Origin: Saprospiraceae bacterium
GTDB lineage: Bacteria; Bacteroidota; Bacteroidia; Chitinophagales; Saprospiraceae
Assembly: GCA_020846655.1 (NCBI GenBank)
Contig: JADLDL010000375.1
Coordinates: 1-64,000, forward strand
Length of the DNA: 64,000 nt
Reading direction: 5' to 3'
Shown here: positions 48,401 to 56,717 of the stretch, piece by piece
How positions within the stretch are numbered: the stretch's first letter is position 1
Layout: every line of letters starts with the position of its first letter
Translations under genes and position numbers: made by a program
The notes under the pieces: generated by a model
Seen by the model: only the letters and a program-made list of their open reading frames with translations
Told to the model about the DNA's origin: nothing
The model's database searches: none

Positions 48401-48585
48401 CAGCCGCCGAAATCGCTAAAGCCCAAGCCGACGCAGCCCAGGCTATTGCAGCAGAAAACCAAAAGGTCAAGCAGGCCCAGCAACAACTGACGCAACTTCA
48501 GTCGGATGTACAAAAGGCACAAGCCGAATTGCAACGCCTGCAGGAGGAAATTAACAAGAAGAAACAAAAGAACGGCGACAACTAA
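45496..48585 (+). CDS. exported protein with about 800-aa Ala/Lys/Glu-rich coiled-coil
   Basis: Signal peptide (FFSAFLVGMCLSVSLQAQ), globular N-terminus of about 170 aa, then near-continuous charged A/K/E/Q repeats to the C-terminus. Confidence 0.85.
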   Translation: MISNLRFFSAFLVGMCLSVSLQAQDCTSTIKENKKISGLQIVRTDLITIVVRGGYNYGMEFFTDEKGIYGRMTSVGGIEFNQDDQVVFVDFTGKERIYKFVSLGEVVPGNVPTHRNNLQLDLEAIQWLSSTTITNINLINFVDRQKYKFTINPNRQSEFRNLCVCFFNSLEVSSVKNTPGAQVEIKPKQAAATAAADKNTGSATGKPTGAKPTKSSAAVSDDEVTNLRADLEKTKEALRNEIKAEKERGESIKLQLQQEVAAAREAANQKKLEYANEVLEARKVSLAEIEKAKADAQSYINQNRMKADSAVSRISNSVEEAQRKAAEDVQRARVASAEEVQKARENAAKELAAVKEKLDQAKLQYTDEIASARSNADEELKRIREENGKVVSDARERAKLEQNKTTEDVVTAKKTASEQILKIQEETANEVAQTRENAVMEKQRLATELAESRRKAAEEKALVQQNSSAEIAEIRENLAKQKEASALEVVESKKRAAEEIERTRQEVQAQKTKAETDKSNIAKEVADSRQRAAQSVQQVQDEATKAIADAQIRAKMERDSIAAGIINARKKAEDELKKIQDELTRAIAAAKEQENKIKQESATEVMRARDRSQQEISKAQQEAQSKVQDAVSKSDQAQKLYATEVVSAKQTADERIKQIQQEAAQSIADAKKKQQETSTMTAQEVINAREKAAAEVAKAQEKAAQDIAAAREAQVRAQQDAANAVSDYKRQSAQAISAIKTAEADSVRVARENSSRERQRLASDVATARERAAQEIATTNQKAAEDVKLAKENAAKARQEAAEAVAKAKEEAANLIASTRESAAKEVAGTKQQALEAIALAKKEADDKRAAMAKEVSDAQERSRKEMEDVRAHAAAEVAAARKDAEEKRRQYTMETEQARKKTQEEIAAGQKEATESVYKAKQEAAANIQATKDQEAKVVTDTKAQSATEVAKAKADSAAEVSKTKSEAAAEIAKAQADAAQAIAAENQKVKQAQQQLTQLQSDVQKAQAELQRLQEEINKKKQKNGDN

Positions 48586-49133
48586 ATCTTGGCCAGGAAC
48601 GCAAGCGTTTGTTGGACTAAAACATCCAACGGCAAGTCTTCCTCCAGGCGCAACACCGGGCAACTCAGGGTATCCAGCCAGGCCAATTCGGCCTGGCGGC
48701 TGCGCCGGTTGTCCGGTTCAAGGTCGTAGCGGGCGGCCCACTCCACAAATTTTTCATACACAGGGTGCAAATCACCGCCGGGCGACACCCGCTCCCGGCC
48801 ATAGCGCTCGCATTCCCGTTGCCAAATGCGCGCCCGGCGAATATCGGCAGGTAGCCAGCGGTACACAACAGCCTCAAAACGAGGACTCCAGACATCTCCC
48901 CAGCCCAGCATGGCGCCCGAAAGAACAAAGCAAGGCGCTTGTTTCAGATCGGCACTCATGACCTGCAAGCGGTGTTGTGGATTGCGCTTGCGCCGAAACG
49001 GCAAGGCGTCGTCCGTAAACCAATAGTAGTTATCGGTATCGAAAAAAGGGTAGTCCAAATGGCCGGCCAGTGCCTTGCCCAGGCTGGTAACGCCTGAACC
49101 CGGCGCGCCGAGAAGGTGGATGCGCGAGATCAC
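48582..49133 (-). CDS. P-loop NTPase (adenylate kinase/shikimate kinase-like)
   Basis: IHLLGAPGSGVTSLGKALAGHLDYPFFDTDNYYW: P-loop and downstream DTD; 3' end overlaps the convergent coiled-coil gene. Confidence 0.8.
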   Translation of the reverse strand: MISRIHLLGAPGSGVTSLGKALAGHLDYPFFDTDNYYWFTDDALPFRRKRNPQHRLQVMSADLKQAPCFVLSGAMLGWGDVWSPRFEAVVYRWLPADIRRARIWQRECERYGRERVSPGGDLHPVYEKFVEWAARYDLEPDNRRSRQAELAWLDTLSCPVLRLEEDLPLDVLVQQTLAFLAKI

Positions 49134-49148
49134 GAGGGTTGGCTGGTT

Positions 49149-50588
49149 TTAGTCGCGTTTCTTGAACCGGTAGGAGTACAAATCACTCTCTCCTTCATAA
49201 TACCCATCCAAAACGATATTGTTGTACGCATTGCGCACACACTCAACGGTTTCTGAAATATCGCTTACCCGGTTGCCGTTCACGCTCGTGATCACGAAGC
49301 CAGGTTGCATATTCGTGGTGTAAATGATGCTGCCCCGGCGCACGCTCGTGACCATAGCCCCTTGAACCCGCATCCGGCGCTGTTCCTCCTCTGTCAGGTT
49401 TCGAATTTCAAAACCCAGGGATTCTTCGAGTTCATTGCCTCGAAACTGCGCCGATTTTCCGGTAGAATTGTTGCCGTCTTTGAGCAATACGTTGGCCGAA
49501 AGTTTGCGGCCATCGCGCCAAAATTCCACCCGAATCCGGTCGCCAGGCCGGTAGCGACCCACGAACTCCTGCAGTTCCGGGGTGCGCCGCACGCGGGCTT
49601 CATTGAGCCCCAGGATAACATCACCCGAGCGCAAGCCGGCATCTGCTGCCGCGCCATTGTTGTTGATCCGGGTTACCCGAACGCCATCCGCATTGGGCAA
49701 GCCAATTTCGCGCGCTACCTCGCTGTCCAAGTCCTCAATGTTTACGCCCAAAAACGCGCGTTGCACTTCGCCAAACTCCCGCAAATCCCGAATGACTTTT
49801 TGAACCAGATTGGAAGGCACCGCAAAAGAATAGCCTTCATAACTACCTGATTCTGTAATGATAGCAGTATTGATGCCAATCAATTCGCCGGCAGTATTGA
49901 CCAAAGACCCGCCGCTGTTTCCCGGATTTACCGCAGCGTCCGTTTGAATAAACGATTCAATGCTCGTTACGCCCCCCAGGATATTGATATTTCGGCCTTT
50001 AGCGCTCACAATACCCGCTGTTACGGTACTTTCCAGGTTAAAAGGATTCCCCACGGCCAATACCCATTCCCCAACCCTGACCGAATCACTGTTTCCAAAA
50101 ACCATAAACGGCAGGTCGTACTCGTCAATTTTCAGCAAGGCAATATCCGTGGAAGGGTCCGATCCAATCAAAGTGGCTTGGTATTGCCGTTTGTCTGAAA
50201 GCGTTACTTTGATGTCTCTGCTCTTTTCCACCACATGGTGGTTGGTGACGATATAGCCATCCGGCGACATGATAACCCCGGAGCCGGAAGAGCCCGTCAA
50301 TGAACTGTTGCCCCAAATACCGCTCCCCGATTCCAGCAACGCCCGTATATTGACCACGGCAGGCGTCGCTACCTCAGCAGCCGTTGTAAATTCCGTTGGA
50401 GCAGCGGAATAAAAAGAACTGTTGGACCGGGCATTAAAAAGTTTGTCCACCAGGCCCGTATACCGCACCTCGCCATTTTCGCCCGAGTTCCACAACACCC
50501 GGCGTGGGCCTTCTAACTGACGATACAGGAAAACGGACAATACCGAACTGGTGATGGAAACAGCGAATAGCAACAGGAGTTTTTTCAT
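49149..50588 (-). CDS. Do/DegQ-like trypsin-type serine protease with PDZ domains
   Basis: Catalytic motifs TNHHVVE, TDIALLKI, NPGNSGGSLV; PDZ regions. Start MKKLLLLF at 50588. Confidence 0.92.
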   Translation of the reverse strand: MKKLLLLFAVSITSSVLSVFLYRQLEGPRRVLWNSGENGEVRYTGLVDKLFNARSNSSFYSAAPTEFTTAAEVATPAVVNIRALLESGSGIWGNSSLTGSSGSGVIMSPDGYIVTNHHVVEKSRDIKVTLSDKRQYQATLIGSDPSTDIALLKIDEYDLPFMVFGNSDSVRVGEWVLAVGNPFNLESTVTAGIVSAKGRNINILGGVTSIESFIQTDAAVNPGNSGGSLVNTAGELIGINTAIITESGSYEGYSFAVPSNLVQKVIRDLREFGEVQRAFLGVNIEDLDSEVAREIGLPNADGVRVTRINNNGAAADAGLRSGDVILGLNEARVRRTPELQEFVGRYRPGDRIRVEFWRDGRKLSANVLLKDGNNSTGKSAQFRGNELEESLGFEIRNLTEEEQRRMRVQGAMVTSVRRGSIIYTTNMQPGFVITSVNGNRVSDISETVECVRNAYNNIVLDGYYEGESDLYSYRFKKRD

Positions 50589-50801
50589 GGACACAAGCGG
50601 GTAAAACATTTAGTTGGAGTTAAATGTTTTTTTCAAAAAGTATAGACGACAAAACGCAGCATTCTGTGTTTTAGTTTAAACATCCGGACACACAGCCCCG
50701 GTTCAACAGAAACAACAACCATTCCCTATAAAAATCATGCCTTTTCACGAATCTTAACAACATTTTATGCCGGACCTTTGCGAAGAACAGCATTTTACTT
50801 T

Positions 50802-51644
50802 ATGAAAATACAATTTTGGAAATATCAGGGCGCCGGAAACGACTTTGTCATGCTCGATCAGCGCCACACCCAAACCCTCGACCGATCGCATACCCGGCAC
50901 ATTGCCTTTTTGTGTAACCGCCATTTTGGCATTGGTGCCGACGGCCTGATCCTCTTGCAACAACACCCGGAGTGTGATTTTGAAATGGTGTATTTCAATG
51001 CCGATGGCCGCGAAAGTACCATGTGTGGAAATGGGGGGCGCTGCATCGCCGCCTTTGCCAAGCACCTGGGCCTTCCGGGTGAGCAGTACCGCTTCTGGGC
51101 CATCGATGGTTTGCACGAAGCAACACTCCCCCACCCGATAGGCCCGGGTGGCGAATGGGTGGAATTAAAAATGACAGATGTTGCTGCGGTGGAATCGAAC
51201 GAAGCCGGCCAACCGGAATTTGTGTTGAATACCGGCTCTCCGCACTTCATCCGCTTTGCTCCCTCGGTAGATGAACTGGATATGGTGGCGGAAGGCCGAG
51301 CCGTGCGGTACTCCGACCGTTTTCAGGCAGCCGGCATCAATGTCAATTTAGTACAGGAAGGCCCTGAGGGGCATTTGCGAATCCGGACCTACGAACGGGG
51401 CGTGGAGGATGAAACCCTGGCCTGCGGAACCGGTGTCACCGCAGCGGCACTGGCTGAGCATACCCGCAAGCACTGGTCGCCGGGCGCCCATTCGGTACAA
51501 GTGCATACGCGGGGCGGCCAGTTGAGTGTGCGCTGGATGGCCCATGCAGATGGTTCCTTCAGCAATATTTGGCTTTGCGGACCGGCGCAACGCGTGTTTT
51601 CCGGCGAAATCATCCTGCCTGACTCGGAAACAGATTTGCCTTGA
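50802..51644 (+). CDS. dapF: diaminopimelate epimerase
   Basis: KYQGAGNDFVMLD, MCGNGGRCIAAF, ACGTGVTAAAL with both catalytic Cys. ATG 50802. Confidence 0.95.
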   Translation: MKIQFWKYQGAGNDFVMLDQRHTQTLDRSHTRHIAFLCNRHFGIGADGLILLQQHPECDFEMVYFNADGRESTMCGNGGRCIAAFAKHLGLPGEQYRFWAIDGLHEATLPHPIGPGGEWVELKMTDVAAVESNEAGQPEFVLNTGSPHFIRFAPSVDELDMVAEGRAVRYSDRFQAAGINVNLVQEGPEGHLRIRTYERGVEDETLACGTGVTAAALAEHTRKHWSPGAHSVQVHTRGGQLSVRWMAHADGSFSNIWLCGPAQRVFSGEIILPDSETDLP

Positions 51645-51701
51645 TCCTTTGATCGTACGGGAAGGCCGCAATACCTTGCAGACCTTAAATATCAAACCCA
51701 T

Positions 51702-52862
51702 ATGCTACATCGATACCTTTTTTTGCTGGCCCTTTGGCTCCCTTTTTTTGGGCATGCCCAGACGGATAGCCTGTCGTCGACTGCTGAAAAAATAATCCAG
51801 GCCCGGCGCGAGTTGCGCGCAGCGTTTTCCATCGACAACCGGCAAGATGTCCAGTATTGGCTGGAAATACTCCACCAACTCGAAGATGCCGACCACTTGC
51901 CAACCCAATGGGACGAACGCTGGCTACTGTACATTTGGCTGGAAAATTACACGCCTTTGCTCGAAGAGGCAGCCCGGTTTTCGGTTGCCACCGAAGAAGA
52001 GAATATTTACAAAGTGCCGCCGCCGGCAGATAGTCTTTTTGAGTTGTTGGACAACCGGATGTACGCGATGCACGAACAATTGGCCAAGGAAATTGCAGGC
52101 TCCTTTTTGTCGGCCGAAGAAAAGGCGTTCGGGCAATTGGTTCTCGAACTCTTGCTCCGCCTGAACACGGGTGATGAGGCGGAAGCCGCTTACGATGCCC
52201 GGTTGACGGAGTTCAGGACCCTGTATCCGACTACCCGATTCGCCCGCTTCATCCGCAAACGCATGTACAATCAGGCACCTCCGGGCGACTGGGGCGTAGG
52301 CCTGGATGCCTTGTTCCTGCACGGCACCTGGTCTGGCGAGATAGAACGCTCGCTTCGCCCTTGTTTCGGGGCTGATTTTGCTTTGTTTTTTTGGAAAAAA
52401 CGCTGGAATTACCTGCTCCGGTTTTCGGTAGGCGGCCAGCGTTTGCTGAGTGATGTTGTCCAAAACGGATACGTTTGGCCCGAAGAAGACCCTTCGACTT
52501 TTTTTGCAGTGGACCTGGAGGCCGGCTACGACCTCCTCAACAAATCCCGGTTCAGGCTCTTTCCTACCCTGGGCGTTGGTTTTAGCAGCGTACACCCACC
52601 TACTCCGGATGAAGAAGAAGGCCCTAACCCGGATTATTATGAGTTTTTCAAATTCAGGGGTTTTCACCTCACCGGCGCCCTGCAGGCCGATGTAAAATTT
52701 AAATCGCCTGAAAGCGAAGTGCGAAGTTCGTACCAGGGTGTTCGGGTGCGGTTGGGGTATCGATATTTAAATTTGGACAAGGAAAACCCGTACATGAAGG
52801 GCAATATGTTTTTCTTTGCCGTTGGTTTTACGTTGTTTGGCCGCCAAGCGCAGTCGGAGTAA
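51702..52862 (+). CDS. uncharacterised exported protein, predicted outer-membrane barrel C-terminus
   Basis: Signal peptide, helical N-terminus, alternating aromatic beta-strands ending MFFFAVGFTLFGRQ. Confidence 0.65.
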   Translation: MLHRYLFLLALWLPFFGHAQTDSLSSTAEKIIQARRELRAAFSIDNRQDVQYWLEILHQLEDADHLPTQWDERWLLYIWLENYTPLLEEAARFSVATEEENIYKVPPPADSLFELLDNRMYAMHEQLAKEIAGSFLSAEEKAFGQLVLELLLRLNTGDEAEAAYDARLTEFRTLYPTTRFARFIRKRMYNQAPPGDWGVGLDALFLHGTWSGEIERSLRPCFGADFALFFWKKRWNYLLRFSVGGQRLLSDVVQNGYVWPEEDPSTFFAVDLEAGYDLLNKSRFRLFPTLGVGFSSVHPPTPDEEEGPNPDYYEFFKFRGFHLTGALQADVKFKSPESEVRSSYQGVRVRLGYRYLNLDKENPYMKGNMFFFAVGFTLFGRQAQSE

Positions 52863-52889
52863 GGCCATTCACTTTTCCCACCTGGTCCG

Positions 52890-53861
52890 ATGACATCTAC
52901 CCACCCGTTCGACTGGCTTTCAGATCTCAGTCCTGCCTTCGCCGCGCAGGAAGCCTGGCATTCCGGCACTTACCACGAAGAAAGTTTATTTCATTTGGTG
53001 TACGAGCCGGAAGCCCCATTTGCTATTGCCTGTGGAGCAGGTTTGTTGGCGGAACACATCCGCCGCTTCCGCTTTTCTCCGGATGTGATTCAGCGTATGG
53101 GGCAGGTCAGCGACGTTCGGGGCTGTTCGATGTTCAGCGAAAGTTTTCTGAATCATTTGCAACGGATGCGCCTACGGGTAAATGTCTGGGCAGCGCCGGA
53201 AGGCATGCTCTTGTTGCCGGGCGAGCCCTTGGCCATCATCCGTGGCCCTTATGCGCAGGTGTTGTTGATGGAAACGGCCTTGCGCTGGTTGGTCTGGCGC
53301 TCTACCCAGTGGGCGACCAATCTTGCCGTCGTGCGTTGGGAGAAACAACAATGGGAAGAAGAAGACACTCCCTCGCCGCCCTTAACCACCTTTAATTTTG
53401 ACGGCTGGAAAATTCGGGCCGAGTATATTGGCGGCGCTATTGCCGATGAAATTTTGGAAACGATCCGCACCCCAAGCCGCCCGCCCAACCCTACGGAAGG
53501 CTTGATATGTCAATGGAGAAGCAAGGCCAAACCTTCGGAAAATACGCCGGCCCCGCTCTCCCAGATCCGCCGGGTGTACAAAGCCAATCACGCATTGGGC
53601 GATATTTGGCTGACCGACGCCCTGGAAGAGATGGCCAGCGTGAGTAAAACAAGCGCCGGCATTACAGACCGGCGAACCCACCGGCACAAAACCTTGAAAT
53701 TTACCCGTTTTCAAAATTTATACCAGCCTCTTTTGGCTAAAGGCCATCCTGTGCTGGCCAACCAACGGCTGGGGTATTTGCGGCAGCGCACCCTCAAACA
53801 ACTCGAAGCCTTTCATTTTGCTCCTTTGGGCGAATATCCGCACGGCTGGTTGCTGCCCTAG
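52890..53861 (+). CDS. nicotinate phosphoribosyltransferase-like protein lacking the central catalytic region
   Basis: N-terminus (FRFSPDVIQRMGQ...FSESFLNHLQRMRLRVNVWAAPEGMLLLPGEPLAIIRGPYAQVLLMETALRWLVWRSTQWATNLA) and C-terminus (IRRVYKANHALGDIWLTD...QRTLKQLEAFHFAPLGEYPHGW) follow the NAPRTase pattern; the middle barrel motifs are absent. Confidence 0.65.
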   Translation: MTSTHPFDWLSDLSPAFAAQEAWHSGTYHEESLFHLVYEPEAPFAIACGAGLLAEHIRRFRFSPDVIQRMGQVSDVRGCSMFSESFLNHLQRMRLRVNVWAAPEGMLLLPGEPLAIIRGPYAQVLLMETALRWLVWRSTQWATNLAVVRWEKQQWEEEDTPSPPLTTFNFDGWKIRAEYIGGAIADEILETIRTPSRPPNPTEGLICQWRSKAKPSENTPAPLSQIRRVYKANHALGDIWLTDALEEMASVSKTSAGITDRRTHRHKTLKFTRFQNLYQPLLAKGHPVLANQRLGYLRQRTLKQLEAFHFAPLGEYPHGWLLP

Positions 53862-53864
53862 CCA

Positions 53865-55205
53865 TTAGCCTAATGCTGTTTTGTACGCCTCCAGGCATCG
53901 CTGGCGCGCAAAAGCATGGTCCACCATGGGGGGCGGATAGCGGACGCTGCCCAACTCGGGCACCCATCGGCGGATGTATTGGTGCTCCGGGTCAAATTTT
54001 TTCGTTTGTTCGGCCGGATTGAAAATCCGGAAATACGGGGCGGCATCGGTGCCGCAGCCAGCCGCCCATTGCCAGCCGCCGTTGTTGCTGGCCAAGTCAA
54101 AATCAAGGAGTTTTTCAGCAAAATAGGCCTCGCCCAACCGCCAATCCAGCAACAGGTGTTTGGTTAAAAAACTGGCGGTAATCATGCGCACCCGGTTGTG
54201 CATAAATCCGGTAGCATTCAACTCGCGCATCCCGGCATCCACGATGGGATATCCCGTTCGGCCCTCGCACCAGCGCTGAAACTCCTCCGGTGCATCGCGC
54301 CAGGGCACCCGCGCATATTGGGCCTTGAACGGCTGCCCGACGACTCCTGGAAAATGGGCCAGAATCTGGCTGTAAAAATCCCGCCAAATCAATTCATTTA
54401 AATAGGTGTCGCTCAAACCAAATGCATGTCGGGCCTTTTCCCGGATACTGATCGTGCCAAAACGAAAATGAATGCCCAACCGGGAGGTGCCAGCACGACC
54501 TGGAAAATCGCGGGTTTGAGCATAGTTTCGAATCAGGCTACGCGCTACGGTAGTCGGTGGAATGCTTTGTTGGGAAGGCGCAAAACCAATCTCCGGCAAT
54601 TCCGGCATCGGGGCCGGCTGGGTTGTCAAAAAATTGGCAGCATATTGTAGGGTTGGATAACTCCGGAGATAAAACGAAACCGGCTCCGCTTCACCCGGCA
54701 GTAGTTGTTTTCGGGACTGTAGTTTGGCGAGCCATTTCCGGCTGTACGGCGTGAAAACCGTGTAGGGCGTTCCGTCGTCTTTCAGCACCTCGTCTTTTTC
54801 AAAAATAACATGGTCTTTGTGCTGGTGAAAAGGGATTTTTGCATTTTGTAGTAAATCCTTCACTGACTGGTCGCGGTTCAGCGCATACGGCTCGTAGTCG
54901 CGGTTGGAATAGACGGCTCCAACAGGAAATTCCTGCAACAAGTCTTTCCAGACCTCTAAGGGTGCGCCCTGCCGCACCAGGAGGGTGCTACCCAGTTGGG
55001 CGAGTTCCTGATGCAATTGCTGAACAGCCTGGTGGATAAACGTCACTCGGGCGTCCGTTTTGTCGGACAGATCGTCGAGGATCTGGGTATCAAAAATGAA
55101 TACCGGCAGTACCGGCATTTTACCTTTCAAAGCATGAAAAAGGGCTGCATTATCGTCGAGACGGAGGTCGCGGCGAAACCAGAAGAGGGCAACAGGCTGT
55201 GGCAT
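53865..55205 (-). CDS. deoxyribodipyrimidine photolyase/cryptochrome family
   Basis: LFWFRRDLRLDDNAAL, FGTISIREKARHAFG, DAGMRELNATGFMHNRVRMITASFLTKHLLLDWR. ATG 55205. Confidence 0.93.
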   Translation of the reverse strand: MPQPVALFWFRRDLRLDDNAALFHALKGKMPVLPVFIFDTQILDDLSDKTDARVTFIHQAVQQLHQELAQLGSTLLVRQGAPLEVWKDLLQEFPVGAVYSNRDYEPYALNRDQSVKDLLQNAKIPFHQHKDHVIFEKDEVLKDDGTPYTVFTPYSRKWLAKLQSRKQLLPGEAEPVSFYLRSYPTLQYAANFLTTQPAPMPELPEIGFAPSQQSIPPTTVARSLIRNYAQTRDFPGRAGTSRLGIHFRFGTISIREKARHAFGLSDTYLNELIWRDFYSQILAHFPGVVGQPFKAQYARVPWRDAPEEFQRWCEGRTGYPIVDAGMRELNATGFMHNRVRMITASFLTKHLLLDWRLGEAYFAEKLLDFDLASNNGGWQWAAGCGTDAAPYFRIFNPAEQTKKFDPEHQYIRRWVPELGSVRYPPPMVDHAFARQRCLEAYKTALG

Positions 55206-55277
55206 TGGATCGTATGGATTTGTGGGCATAACATCAAAATCCGGATTGTGTTTTCCTGAAAAGCCGGATAGCCACAA

Positions 55278-55313
55278 AAAAACGGGCCAGCCCGATCCGG
55301 CTGGCCCGTTTTT
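55278..55313 (-). terminator. intrinsic terminator between the AIM24-family and photolyase genes
   Basis: AAAAACGGGCCAGCC / GGCTGGCCCGTTTTT inverted repeat, 6-nt loop. Confidence 0.88.
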
Positions 55314-55333
55314 GAACGCATAGGACTTGAAAA

Positions 55334-56119
55334 TTAATGGCCGTCCAACATATTGCCCAAGCCTCCCAGGATACTGCCTTCGTCTTTGCCCCGGGTAGTG
55401 CCGTATTGCAGGATACGCGCAGCGAGACGACTCACTGGCAGTGACTGGAGCCAAACTTTGCCGGGGCCACGCAGTACGGCAAAAAACAGGCCTTCGCCAC
55501 CGAAAACCATATTTTTTACGCCTTTGACAAATTGGATGTCATAGTCTACGCGGTGCGTAAAGGCAACGATGCAACCGGTATCGACACGCAGCACCTCACC
55601 TACGGCCAAATCCCGTTCGAGGATATAGCCGCCGGCGTGCACGAATGCCATCCCATCGCCTTCAAGTTTTTGCATGATGAAGCCTTCTCCGCCAAACAGG
55701 CCGGTGCCCAATTTGCGCTGGAATTCAATGCCGACCTGAACGCCTTTGGCCGCGCAAAGGAATGCGTCTTTCTGGCAAACGATCTTGCCATCGAACTGCA
55801 TAAGGTCGAGCGGAACAATTTTGCCGGCATAAGGAGCCGCAAACGTGACTTTTTGTTTACCCGGCACGGTGTTGGTGAAGGTGGTCATGAACAGGCTCTC
55901 ACCGGTGAGCATTCGTTTGCCGGCCGACATTAGTTTGCCGAGAAAACCTTGCTCCTGCCCGCTTCCATCGCCAAAAACCGTAGCCATTTGGACGCCCTCG
56001 TCCATGAACATGAAACTGCCGGATTCGGCAATGACCGTTTCCTGCGGATCAAGTTCTATTTCCACGCACTGCATCTCTTCTCCGTGGATTTGATAATCAA
56101 TTTCGTGATTGCGACGCAT
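55334..56119 (-). CDS. AIM24/TIGR00266 family protein
   Basis: [26 protein letters not shown]...[28 protein letters not shown]. Start MRRNHEIDY at 56119. Confidence 0.9.
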   Translation of the reverse strand: MRRNHEIDYQIHGEEMQCVEIELDPQETVIAESGSFMFMDEGVQMATVFGDGSGQEQGFLGKLMSAGKRMLTGESLFMTTFTNTVPGKQKVTFAAPYAGKIVPLDLMQFDGKIVCQKDAFLCAAKGVQVGIEFQRKLGTGLFGGEGFIMQKLEGDGMAFVHAGGYILERDLAVGEVLRVDTGCIVAFTHRVDYDIQFVKGVKNMVFGGEGLFFAVLRGPGKVWLQSLPVSRLAARILQYGTTRGKDEGSILGGLGNMLDGH

Positions 56120-56201
56120 AATCTGATTTTGTTTGAATATTGAGTTTTTGAGTTTGAATAACCGAAAAGGTCTGGTAAGCCAGCCGTTTCTGATATGCCG
56201 G

Positions 56202-56209
56202 CAAAAATA
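56202..56209 (-). promoter_or_regulatory. -7 element (TATTTTTG) for the AIM24-family gene
   Basis: Plus-strand caaaaata upstream of 56119. Confidence 0.5.
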
Positions 56210-56305
56210 CCCGATTGCAAAATTCAAATGGTAGCAATTCCCGACGAGTACGCACAATTACTCGGCCAAGAAAACATTTGACAAAACCAAGTTATTGGCC
56301 AGGGC

Positions 56306-56605
56306 CTAGGCCTGATACTCGCCGGTGATGGTTTGTTTCAATACCCGCATGTAGGTTTTTTCATCAATCAACAAGCGCACGATGTTGCCGTCGATTTTTG
56401 TCACCTTACCGATAATGCCGGCGCTGGTGACGACTTCCATGCCTTCCCGCAGGCTGTCCACAAATTTTTGTTGGTCTTTTTGCCGTTTGACCTGTGGCCG
56501 GATCAGGAAAAAGTAAAAAACGACAATAATCAGCAGGGGGAACAACATGCCGATAAGGGGGCTTCCACCTGGTTGTCCGGCTTGCAAGAGAATGAATTGC
56601 AACAT
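56306..56605 (-). CDS. yajC: preprotein translocase subunit YajC
   Basis: FPLLIIVVFYFFLIRPQVKRQKDQQKFVDSLREGMEVVTSAGIIGKV. ATG 56605. Confidence 0.93.
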   Translation of the reverse strand: MLQFILLQAGQPGGSPLIGMLFPLLIIVVFYFFLIRPQVKRQKDQQKFVDSLREGMEVVTSAGIIGKVTKIDGNIVRLLIDEKTYMRVLKQTITGEYQA

Positions 56606-56665
56606 GGTTGGTTCAGATTTTATAAGAAAAAACATCCCGGCACACACAATCGGTGCCGGGATGCG

Positions 56666-56673
56666 CAAAAGTA
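56666..56673 (-). promoter_or_regulatory. -7 element (TACTTTTG) for yajC
   Basis: Plus-strand caaaagta upstream of 56605. Confidence 0.55.
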
Positions 56674-56717
56674 GTTTTTCCTGTCGGTAATTCCGGAGCC
56701 CGGAAGGCCTCAAAACT

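Noticed and set aside
46000-48585. Coiled-coil gene region considered as a DNA tandem repeat or satellite
   Set aside because: Repetition is at amino-acid composition level; DNA units are not near-identical and frame is maintained.
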